Below, one piece after another: positions 21,361 through 31,938 of a stretch of 64,000 bases of DNA. The position numbers and the translations under genes are program-made. Source of the stretch: Epiperipatus broadwayi (taxonomy: Eukaryota > Onychophora > Udeonychophora > Euonychophora > Peripatidae). The first letter of the stretch is position 1, and each line of letters opens with the position of its first letter. A model generated the notes under the pieces. The model made no database searches and was not told where the DNA came from. It saw only the letters and a list, made by a program, of their open reading frames with translations. The stretch covers positions 1,428,001 to 1,492,000 of the forward strand of contig JAQFVV010000180.1 in assembly GCA_028023455.1 (NCBI GenBank), given 5' to 3'.

Positions 21361-23889
21361 TGAAACAGTAAGATTCGTATTCGAATCTTAAGTTTCACCT
21401 TTTTCTGTCATCTCTCACTGACTGGTCTATCCCACTCAAATTTAAACTTTTTGGTATCGAATTGTGTGTGTAGCAATATTAAAAATGTATAAATATATGT
21501 AGAATTCAACATAAACATGCACACATTTCGATCTCAAATTAAAGGCAATAAATAAGGATAAAATAATATAATTTAGATTTCTTTTAGTTATATAATTTTG
21601 TATAATTTTAATCATTTATTTGGGATTATAAAGTTCGTATTTATTGCTTTGTTTAAATTTTGTTTAATAATAATTCTAAAAAAATCTGATGTAATATTTA
21701 ATTAAAAGTTAAAATAATCTTATGTTCCCTTTTTGTCTTTGAAATTTAAAAGCATCGGTCAGTGATAGATAATAGATTAATTAAAAAAAAATTCCCCAAA
21801 ATGTAATTAGTAAATGTAAAATGTAAACAATAGAATGGCAGCTTTCTTTATAATTAAAACCAACAAAATGCATTGATTATCCTCAGGGCAGATTAAGTAG
21901 AACCTAAAAATACCTTAACAAAAATGTGGAAGATCAAGATAAAAAATGAGGCCATCTTAGCCTTGCTGGAGACATTCACTTAAACTTTAGCTTGGCTCTC
22001 AATCATTGAGAGTCTCCAAAATATAAAAATAAATTGTTCCTGCCAAGGTATGACCGAGTAAAAGCATTTAGATTATTCTCCATCGGGAGATGGCCTATTG
22101 GATGCCGAACTTTCCATTGCCCATTATAAATTCACCATGAAGATCTGCTGCCTGAAATAAATGAGAAAGCTGCTGCTGCTGTTAAAATAAATGATGAAAC
22201 GCCTAAATACAAAAAAGAACTGCTAATCACGAACCTTTTGCTACTAAACTAATGGAATCAGAAAACTTCTTATAAAACAGGTACCTGTCTGCATTCAAAC
22301 TCTAGAGTACTCTAATAATATGCTATAGCTCTTCTTCATACTACTTATCTAAATTATAAAATGTAAAAACTACCATATGTATAACTAAAACTGAATAATT
22401 AACTTAATGTGTAAATTTCTCTAATAATCTAGCTTACCTCATTCTATCTTTCTTGGGTGCATATTTCTAAAATCTACATTTTATCTATATTTATTATTTA
22501 ATTATTGCATGCTCATAATTGTCTCTATTTTCAAAGTTTAAATGTATGATCGCTTGAAACAGTGAATGCGTGTCAAATTTTCATTAATATTTACTTTCAT
22601 AAATAACTTAACTTTCATATAAATCGACACGCATTCAAAGCATCATTTATTGTAATGCAGGGTCTACTACTTCACAAATGGCTGACATATTAGTTGTAAT
22701 CATTCCCAGTTTATATATGTTTTGCATTTATTAAATCTTAATGAATAGTTCCATAAAATTACATTTCTTTGAGAGTTGCCAAAGTTCTTTAGTAAATGTT
22801 GGTAATGTAGGGCTGAGTTAGAAATTTATTTAAATCTTATCATAATCGTTTATACATTATACATGTGTTACGTTTTAGAGACACGATGACCCATTCCACC
22901 ATGAAATTTCCGGATTCTTCAGGGTTGAAATTAAGCCCAGTCGTCCTATACAAGTGGACATAATGGGTGCTCCCGTAGGAGTTGACGACATCATGTAGCC
23001 AGCCGGCAAACTGCAACATGGACCGCTTGTTCCTGGTTATGCTTATGTGACACCTTACTTCATCGGGCCGATGGCAGAGACCAGCCTGACATTCTTATAA
23101 ACTCATTCACGGCATTGCAGTTTCGATATACTGCCATTCCATATCGCCTTTCTAAAGCGTACCACATGTTCCTTTACTTAATTGTATTATTCCATATATA
23201 TCACTCTGCCTCTGTATTATCTTCATAATTCACTCTCAAATAAATGTTTGCCCTCAGTTATAGATAAATATTTTAATTAAATAATATATGTCTGCCGCTA
23301 CTCTTATAATCCTTACTTTAGACTCTTGCCTTGCAAAGATATAAATCCCTCTAGGCATGCATTAGAAATACTTACTCAAGAATTTTAGGTAGCTAGATTA
23401 CGCCTTCAAATAAATGAATTCCTTTTGTAAACAAATAAATAAATGTATTCTTTAAAATATAATCATGTCGCAAATCCCGCTACTGAAGCTTTTAATCCAT
23501 AAAATATTATTCATAAATGATCTTATTAAAATGTGTTAATAAATAATTTTAAACTATACGTCTGCGGTTACATTTCATTTATTCGATACCCATTCTATAT
23601 AATATTTCCTCCATTATGAAAATATGAATGTTAATTAATATTAGTTTGATTATTGGCTAACTTGAAAATAAAATCATGAATCTCTTGCATATCCCTGACC
23701 ACCGTGCCTAAAGAAATATTTACTAATGTCGCATCAGATGCATTGTTTCATGGATTGTATTGTGGAACCGATAAACTATGTTCAAACTCAGTACCACGGG
23801 TGGCTTTGCTACCTTGATGGTGCTGCTGTTCTGTGTGGTGGTCGAATTCTGCACTATGTTTACGAGTCACACGTTTTCTGACTATTACA
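21361..23889 (+). repeat. 3' LTR (2529 bp)
   Basis: This is the second copy of the 2.5-kb LTR. Differences from the 5' LTR are mostly transitions and a few short indels. They are noticeably denser in the GC-rich island (22876-23097), where many fall at CpG-type positions. Confidence 0.85.
22880..23097 (+). pseudogene. Broken copy of the GC-rich LTR ORF
   Basis: This is the 3' LTR counterpart of the 18421-18633 frame. An insertion in the TTAAGCCCAGTCG segment shifts the frame, and a TAG interrupts the GACATCATGTAGCC segment. It therefore cannot encode the same 70 residues. The end (ACATTCTTATAA) is conserved. Confidence 0.5.
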
Positions 23890-23897
23890 TTACTTAC

Positions 23898-26309
23898 CTT
23901 TTATATCTTTATATTGTTTATGCAATATAAATAAGATACTTTAAATAACCACTTGAATCAAGAATATTCATTTTTAAATCTTATACATTTATCTCTCACA
24001 CTTGTTAATTATACTTCTTTTACCATCTTCATTCTGAATGATCTCATACTGTCATTATGACAATATTTTATTATTCTCTTATAAAAATCTAGATGCATAT
24101 AGTCATTTCTTATTCTTTATGCTATCATTACCAACTATAGAAAGAAAGATTAGACTCTGATACAAATTACTTACATATGATGATTACCTATAATGCATTA
24201 TCTAAGATTTCATTTAGGATAAGAAACTTATTTAAAAACATTACACTATAGGAATGGAGGCAACTAACATTTATTTTTCAACCATTATAACCTATGATAG
24301 TCATTATTATTTCAATGATTTTACCATTAAAATTCTGACTTTTCTCTCAAACCTATCACATACAACATTAGTTCTTCAGGATGGCATTATACTATCCTGG
24401 CATTTTAAACTTAATCCAGTTTATATTTATAAACTTTCAGCATCAGCATAGATTATCCAAGTATATAACCTTTATCTTTTTAGTCTTTATAAATCTTTAA
24501 TTATAATAAATAATTTTTTTTAAAACAAATAACATTTATCAATATGACAAATGTCATATGATACACTTACTATTTTACAAAATTTGAGATCAGTGTTCAA
24601 TATCATTAAATACTACATACACATTATACCATTCATTACTTATAATATCATATATATATAGTATATGTTTATATTTTATCTTAGAATTATACCTTTTTTT
24701 GATTCATAATTATTTGTTCTGTACCATGGAAATATATTCTAGTACAATAATTTGATAATCTAATATACCATCTTTATTATAACTAAGCAATTATCTTATT
24801 ACATATTAAAATATAATAATAAAATTATAAAAATTACTCATTATCATCTTTCTGCTTTTTGGGACACTCATGAAACAATTTTTATAAAACATACATATAC
24901 ACATAGGATATATCTTTATTTTTCAAAGTCCTAAAATCTATATCAACATTAAAAAATATTAATAAATATATTGATTACTTAACTATTTTTCTTAAATGTC
25001 CTTAAAAAAACCCAATATATTATAAGCATATATTAATATAAAAAAAATTGGGATTGAAAACTTTTTCAATCATTTTTTTTTAAAACTTCCCAAACACTAA
25101 ACAATTATCACCATCATGATGGTCACTGGTTGTAACTTCTTATCCTGCCATTATTTTTCTTTTTCCTCCAACTTGTAAAATCATTGTTTAAAAAGTACAG
25201 CAATTTAAAGAGGAAAAAAACATCACATAACTAATAAATGCTTCTAAAACTCCTTAGTACTTTTCAATGTTTATTATAGAATTCTTAATTTGAATTTAGT
25301 GCACTTCACATCTTAAAAAATATAATTATTTTAAAGTACTTCTTGAAATATTATATTTCTATAATATTAGTTATTCATTAGAGGCATATATTACATAATT
25401 CATTTCTCCTGTAATAATTACTTATTTTGACTTTTTATCTGTTTATCTTTTCTTCTCTATTTCTATAAGTTATATTTACTTACCATCTATTTGTTCTTGT
25501 TATTAAACTAACTTAGTTTATATTTTTCTTTAATATTATTTATCAAAATAAATAATTGATTATTTTTAAAAAAATATTATGTTTCAGCTCATCCTAAAAT
25601 ATACATATTCTTTAATATAACTTTTTACTTTCCATTTTAGCATTATATAAACATATCAATTATTATGGCAAATTTGTTCATAGTTGTTAAAAGTACATAT
25701 TATTTATTCTAGTATTGGGTTTTAATTTTCCTTTCAGCATGCAAGTCATTCTATCTAACATAATTATTTTTAAAAAATAAATTCACAATTACTATTAGAT
25801 AGCTATCTTAAAGTTTTATAACAATTCTATGACAACTGCTCTTTTTAAATAAATAAAGGTTCCTTAGTAAATTAATTTTTATAATCGTTAAAAAAAGAGG
25901 TAACAAAACACATTCTTACACAAGAGATTTGTAAACTCATTGAACTTGTTGATAATCAATTTCCATTTGTTTCTTGAGAATAATAATGTTATTGTTTCCT
26001 TTGCACTTTACTTTTAAATTATTTTAAAATAAAATTTACAAATTTTAAGGAACTCACAAAAATAGGTTAATTAGTTTTTACTGTTTCTTGAATTCTCTCC
26101 TAATTTCGTCTGCTCCTCTCTTTTTACATTGTAAACAACATGATGTCATATTATTAATTAAATCAATTTCATTAGTTATCTACTTTTAATCAACTGAAAA
26201 GATTTTGAATAAATTGAATTTTTGTCTACAATTTATAATAATAACAAAATATAATAACATAAAATATTTAAATAATGCATCTAATTACTCTTAAATTAAA
26301 TATAATTAT
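23898..26309. other. AT-rich non-coding stretch
   Basis: No coding frame, RNA gene or element was recognised in this 2.4 kb. A 65-codon frame at 24254-24451 has no motif. Confidence 0.5.
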
Positions 26310-26322
26310 AATTTTTACTTTT

Positions 26323-26433
26323 TTTTTTTTTTCATATGTCATAGCATCGGCCGGGACGCGAACCCACAACCGTCTGCAACCAACTACTTGCTTGCATGGC
26401 AGCTGCGATACCTCTCGGCTAACAACGCAAGAC
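26323..26433 (-). mobile_element. tRNA-derived SINE, copy 1
   Basis: Read on the minus strand, the sequence starts with a tRNA-like head: an A-box-like TTAGCCGAGAGG (near 26418) and a B box GGGTTCGCGTCCC (near 26358), then ATGCTATGACATATG and a poly(A) end (plus-strand T run at 26319-26332). The spacing between the boxes is long, as in Ser/Leu-type tRNAs. The 13-bp direct repeat AATTTTTACTTTT lies on both sides (26310-26322 and 26434-26446), which is a LINE-type target duplication. The long anticodon region does not fold as a standard tRNA, so this is a SINE and not a tRNA gene. Confidence 0.75.
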
Positions 26434-26446
26434 AATTTTTACTTTT

Positions 26447-27279
26447 TGTAATAATTATTTATTCAAATTTAAAATAAATAATTAAAATTATATTAAAAGA
26501 TAAAATTATTACTATTTAAAAATTATAATATTAAATAATTTGATATTCTTGATGGGAATAAAAAAAATTTTTCAACAAGAAAGTGAAATTCATTTATTCT
26601 TGTTAAATAAGTTTCTCCACACATACCCAAACCCACTTGTGTTTAAAGAGCCACTGTAAATAAAATTAAATTAATGTTCCTATTATAACTATTATAAAAT
26701 TTAATAAATACTATACATTTTGATAAATATAATTTAGACATATTTATTACTATTAAATAAAATTACAATTGAAATAAATGTGGCATTTAAAGTATGTATG
26801 GCTGTTATGAAAGGTGCTGACTAGAATCTTATGATTATATTATATAAATTAAGCTTATAATAAACTATACACTTTAAAAATTAATATTAATGCAACTATG
26901 TATTTTATAAATTTAAAATTTTTACCATTATGTGAAATGAAAAAAAAATTCTTTAAAATAGCTAAGAAAGTAAAAGGTTACAATATACATATGTCAATAT
27001 ATGTAATAGTGTGGAAGAAACTACTCTTTGCACATGCACTCCAAACGCATAGTCTCTCATCAATAAATGTTTTCAAAACATAAGTGAATAACATATGCTT
27101 AGAGCTTATTCTTTAAATAACCCAATGCTTATTGACTCTGCCAACTTATCTTTATATGAACCTGATTTTTAAATTGACAATCTACTTAGTCAAATTCCAT
27201 TTATATTTCACAGAGAAGAGAACAATTCTCATTTTTAACTATTTACAACACTGAATTTTAAAAGTTTGAAAATCTGCAT
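26447..27279. other. AT-rich non-coding stretch
   Basis: No gene is supported. A 61-codon frame at 26898-27083 lacks recognisable features. Confidence 0.5.
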
Positions 27280-28725
27280 TAATTAATAATCATCACTGTC
27301 AACAATTAACAGTCCATAACAAGATGAAAGTCTCTCCAAATTCAATTTATCTTCTTCAATCTCTGGTCTTTATTTGCCACATCTTCTCTGCACACTTCCT
27401 TATTTCATCCATCCATCTTAAATATCATCACTTTCTGGATCTTTAAGATTTCAATTGTCCATGTATTACCATCTCTTCTAGCAATATGTCCAGCCAATTC
27501 CACTTTAGTCTTCATGATGTCAGAAACACCTATTTGTTTTCTTACTCATGTATTGCATTTTTGATTTCTTCATGTTACCCCTAACATGCATCTCTATATT
27601 TTTTTGAGTGGTCTGAAGTCTCTCCATTGTTCTTCTATTAAATGTCCAAGTCTCAGGTCCATAAGTAAGAACTAGTAAAACTCATTTATTAAAAAACCTT
27701 CCTTTTTAAACACATAGACATATTTCCTTTTAATATTTATTTCTACTAAAAGCATTCCAAGTTTAATTCTATAATTAATTTCACCCATTATGTTTCCATC
27801 TGTAGTAATAATGTGACCAAGGTATGAATCTTTATTTTTATCATTTGATAAATTCCATTGAACATTATTTTAGTCTTTTTAACATTTATCTTTAATCCTA
27901 CTTTTTTACTTTCATCTGATAACTTTTGCAACATATACTAAAGCTCTAAATCATTATTTTGAAAAACAACTACATCATCTCCAAAAATGACTTAAATAAT
28001 CTCCATTTACATTTACTCCTTTAACTTCCCATTTCAATCTTCAAAATACTTCTGACAGCACTGCTGTAAAATTTTTTAGAGATATGGAATTACCCTGTCT
28101 TCCACCATTCTCAATGTTAACCTTCATACTATCATTATGTAATCTAATTGTCTCTGTTTCATTTTTATAAAAAATCTTCAAAATGTGACAATATCCTGGG
28201 GCTATATAATCACTGAAGAAATGTTTATAAAATCAAATTCCTTTTTATAATCTACAAATCCAAAGCATAATGGCAACTCATATTCATTGATTTTTTTCTA
28301 TAACTTCTTTCAATACTTGGATATGATTTACTGTACTAAAACTACTTTTAAATTCAGTTTATTCTTTTGGTTGGTTGAAATCCAATGTTCCCTGTAGACA
28401 GTTGTAATTATTTTGGTAAAAATTTTGTATAAAACTGATAAAAAACATATAGGTCTATAATTTCTAATATCCTTTTTATCACCTTTTTAAAATATTAAGA
28501 TTAATACTGCATTCTTCCAACTATCTGGTACATCTTTATCATTTAGACATTTGATATATAACTTTGCTAAAAAAAAATTATATTTCTTCACATGCTTCTT
28601 TTAATATATTGATTATAATTCTGTCATTACTTGGAGCTTTTTCCTTCTTCATAAATTTAATCACATGTCTCATTTCTTCATTTAAAATCCTTGGCAATTC
28701 AGAAGATATAAAAGAGATTATCTTG
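27280..28725 (-). pseudogene. 5'-truncated antisense RTE LINE copy
   Basis: On the minus strand this is the 3' half of an RTE element related to the one at 13010-16275. It begins (28725) at the SSELPRILNEEMRHVIKFMKKEKAPS block, passes the RT active site as FGDD near 27988, and ends with the Trp/Arg-rich C-terminal region and a degraded tail near 27280. Many stops and frameshifts are present. The missing 5' half is typical of incomplete target-primed reverse transcription. It is older than the 13-kb copy by its decay. Confidence 0.75.
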
Positions 28726-28879
28726 TGTATAATTGTCAGATCAGAAAAGCCAATGAGATCTTTAAAAGGCCAGATTGTAACAACAAATGTGATGTTACAT
28801 GAAAATTACTCTCTATTTGGAATTTTTTAAAACAAAAACTCATTAATGTAAATAATTTGTCATAATTATTATTTCTATT

Positions 28880-30335
28880 TTCTACTAATGTAATGTTCAT
28901 TATTGTTATACATTAGTGTTTACAGTGCTAATGACCAGTGTGACCTGGTCGAAACATTGATATATATATATATTCAATAAATTGTACCCCTATAATATAT
29001 AATTTATATCTGTAGCTCATGAAAATCTTCGATTTAATATAATGGAGAAAAAGATATTTAAACAACTTCAAATTTTTGAAAAAACTTGTGTTAAAAAATC
29101 TAAATTAGTACGTGATTTGGCTTTTCTTTTTGTCATGTAAAAAACATAATGTCATACCCATTTGTCATAGAGTTTCATTTCACAAGAGAAATTACAGAAT
29201 CAATAATAATAAAATTATTTTAAGAAACTAGATATAAACTAGAGATTATTGATAAATTATTCCTGGATTTTGATTAACTATTGGTAATAGAATACATTCT
29301 TTACTGAGGAATAATTTAAATGTTGTTGCAAATTACAGATCAATTAAGGATTCATATTTTAAAACAGCAACACAAAAGAAAAAATTACAAACACTGATTT
29401 AAATGCAATCACCAAGAACTGCACCTCAAAATCAAAAAATTTTATAATTTATTGAAGAAATACTCTCTATAGACAGAATTTCAATTTTAGAGAAAGGTTT
29501 TAAATTTGCAACAACACTTTCCAGGATAACTTTTTTTAAAAAAATTATCTTAATATTGAATCAGTTCTTGGTAAAACCGGTCCTACAACAGCTAATACAG
29601 CAAGAATAGAAATTTATAATATATTTAAAAAAGCAAAACTTACAAAAAGTAATATAACAAGGGAAAAAAGACACTCTCTAAAGATCCTAAAATCAGACAA
29701 GTCTATTATTATTTTTCCAGTAGATAAAGGCAATGCTACAATTATTATGGACAATGATGTTTATAATAATAAAATCACAGCTTTACTTAATGATAACATT
29801 TATAAAAAAATCAAGAGATCATACTACCTATTTAGAAAAGAAAACTAAAGCAATTATTAATAAATCACCAATTGAAAACAACTTAAAAAATAAAATTATT
29901 CCTCAGCAAAAAATCATGTATTTGTTCAAAATTTTATGGACTTCCAAAAATTCACAAACCAGATACCCCCTTCGTCTAATAGTGAGTGCAATTACACCTC
30001 CCATTCATGTTTTAGCTAGATATTTATTTGACATAATAAAACCTACAATTCCATCTATTAAATCGTATGTTAAAAACTCTATACATTTTATTTCTTTAAT
30101 AAAAAATATATAAATTAATACAAATCATATACTAATCAGCTTTGATTTTACTTCATTATTTACAAACGTTTCAGTTGACTAAGCTTTAAATATCATTTTT
30201 AAATGATGTAATTTATCAGAACATATTAAATTAATTAAACATTGCTTTTCAAATACTTATTTTATGTATAACGGACAATATTATAAATAGATATTTTGTA
30301 CTCTGATGGGCTCACCAATCAAATAGACAACCAAC
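28880..30335 (+). pseudogene. Penelope-like element, 5' part
   Basis: This is the first half of a Penelope-like retroelement. A terminal-repeat-like segment (about 28915-29045) is followed by degenerate coding sequence with PLE hallmarks: FPVDKGNATIIM near 29715 (the family has L-P-A-D-K-G-N), a YGLPKIHKP-type block and SAITPPIHVLARYLFD near 29935-30040, a SFDFTSLFTNVS-like RT block near 30140, and LMGSPI near 30305. The copy then breaks off before the catalytic YADD box. Frameshifts and stops are frequent. The terminal segment resembles the one following the GIY-YIG domain at 38740-38880, consistent with PLE terminal repeats. Confidence 0.7.
28929..28957 (+). other. Penelope terminal stem-loop, hammerhead-like
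   Basis: GACCAG (28933-28938) pairs with CTGGTC (28945-28950), and GAAAC follows at once; TAAT precedes. This is the layout of hammerhead stem II plus the GAAA core strand, and PLE terminal repeats are known to carry hammerhead motifs. The CUGANGA strand is not intact here (CTAAT then GA), so activity is doubtful. Confidence 0.4.
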
Positions 30336-31801
30336 ACATAGATGGTTAAACATAAATGATATCATTCCCCTCCTGTTGTTGATTGCATTTTTTTATATAT
30401 ATTGTAATGGTCCAGGCAATGACATGAGAAAAGAAGGTCGCATCTAACTACAGTCGGATGTAGGGTCTTCAGGTAGGATATTGGAGATAACGCAATGAAG
30501 TACATAACCTATGATTTCATTATCTTCCAATAGACAAGATCAACACTTGTATATTAAATTCAGATGCAATTTGGGTCAGTTCATCTACATCTCACCCCCT
30601 TCTTTCAGCTCTGTTATACCACAGAATTCAAGCTCAGGAAGAATTTGCCATTGATTCTATTAACAGAGTGTACCTGCACATACTAATAATCAGATTACAT
30701 TATCAGAATTTTTATTAATGAACTACCTATACTTAAAATCTTTACTACTTTGTTTATCAATATATGTGGACAATAATGCAATGTGGTGTATATATGTATA
30801 AGGTATTGGCTTTGTTGATGAATGCAAGGAATGGCTTAATAAAATGAAGACTATTAATTCAACAAGTTTTATAACATTTATTTTATAACATGAAATTTAA
30901 AAAAAAATGAGAAAATTAATAATAAAAAAATTGGAATAATACAATATTTAGTTATTATTTACAAATCTGAATTAAAACAAAAAATAATAAATACTTATAG
31001 TTTAAACGCCAATGATGAACAACTATCATTTCTACAACTTAATAACTAATTATCTCCCATTATTCCATGATAGAGATTCATACTAAAGACATTTTTATAT
31101 ACAAAGCAAAATAAAGTTTTAGTGAACTCGGAATTGACTAGCTAAGTTAATTTTACATTTTATATAGATATCAATTCATATTGAGATCCTTATTCCAATG
31201 GTTGAAGATTGATCACCTGAAGACCCCCCCCCCCCTTTGACAAATTAAATGTAACTCTTAATGTGACAGGAAAGTAGATCTATTCAGAAAATTAATCACT
31301 CACATAGAATAACTCTATGCAATCAGATTTGTATTTTTTATTTACTTTCTTAATATAGATCATAAAGTGTGAATAAACTTGCTCTTGAAACAACAACAAA
31401 TAATGAATTATAAATTATAAAAACAAATAATGAATTCTGTTGTATTAGAATGTATGGGAATTAATGTTTTAAAATAAAATGCTTACCTCAACTTTCAAAT
31501 AAAATTCACTGTAGTAACAAATGAAAGTCAAATACTAAGAAATGGGATGAACCTAGATTTTATTATTTAACAAAAAAAAACTCAACTAAAATTACCCCCC
31601 CCCTCCATTTTTCTTATGCTCTCCTAAAATGAACTGTTCTTTAAAAAAATGTGAATTGGCTGATTTCACATTTTTAAAAGAAATAAAAAATAGTGGTGTG
31701 TATATAGATATTTTAAAAAAAAATTATAACACATAGCAAACATAATTTCATGAATCGATCAATTAAATGATATTTGGTGAATTGACAGAGCCCCCCACAG
31801 C
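30336..31801. other. Non-coding stretch, partly mid-GC
   Basis: From about 30405 to 30670 the sequence is less AT-rich than its surroundings and could be an unidentified repeat. I found no matching copy or coding frame. Poly(C) tracts occur near 31226 and 31597. Confidence 0.4.
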
Positions 31802-31938
31802 TCACAACTCATATTTCAGGCGATTTCCTCTGTGCAGATATGGATTGTTTGTTGCAATTTCTGAATGGCATTTTCCAAAAGACTTCATGTTGGTTAACTG
31901 ACATTTTTTCCCAGTCCTTGCATAGATGACATTCCATT
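31802..31938 (-). CDS. Candidate 3'-terminal coding exon (unknown gene)
   Basis: On the minus strand a strong acceptor (eleven T then ACAG) is followed by two bases and an open frame of 44 codons ending in TGA (complement at 31802-31804). The predicted tail begins WNVIYARTGKKCQLTN and ends RGNRLKYEL; it is balanced in composition, unlike the Phe/Ile-rich chance frames nearby. GC content is clearly above the flanks. I do not recognise the family. Upstream exons would lie to the right of 31938, but I could not identify them. A poly(A) signal was not found close by. It may equally be a fragment of an old gene copy. Confidence 0.35.

Larger units (their letters stand above)
16898..23889 (+). mobile_element. 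Non-autonomous LTR retrotransposon with 2.5-kb LTRs
   Basis: Two direct repeats of 2518 and 2529 bp, both starting TGAAACAGTAAG and ending CTGACTRTTACA (TG...CA), enclose a 1.95-kb internal region. That region has a PBS-like site 24 bp after the 5' LTR, a gag-like ORF and a purine-rich tract directly before the 3' LTR. No protease, RT or integrase is seen. The 8 bases before the element (16890-16897, TTACTGAC) and after it (23890-23897, TTACTTAC) match at 7 of 8, a possible target duplication, though LTR elements usually make 4-6 bp. The layout resembles LARD-type elements known best from plants. Confidence 0.75.

Noticed and set aside
16898-23889. Segmental duplication as the origin of the 2.5-kb direct repeats
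   Set aside because: TG...CA ends, PBS- and PPT-like sites and a gag ORF between the copies fit LTRs better.
26340-26432. Possible tRNA gene on the minus strand (also at 56815-56906)
   Set aside because: A- and B-box-like motifs are present, but the middle does not fold as a normal anticodon arm in copy 1, tails follow, and both copies have target duplications. SINE is the better call.
28564-28830. 88-codon plus-strand frame
   Set aside because: It is the reverse strand of the truncated RTE copy; the real coding similarity is on the minus strand.
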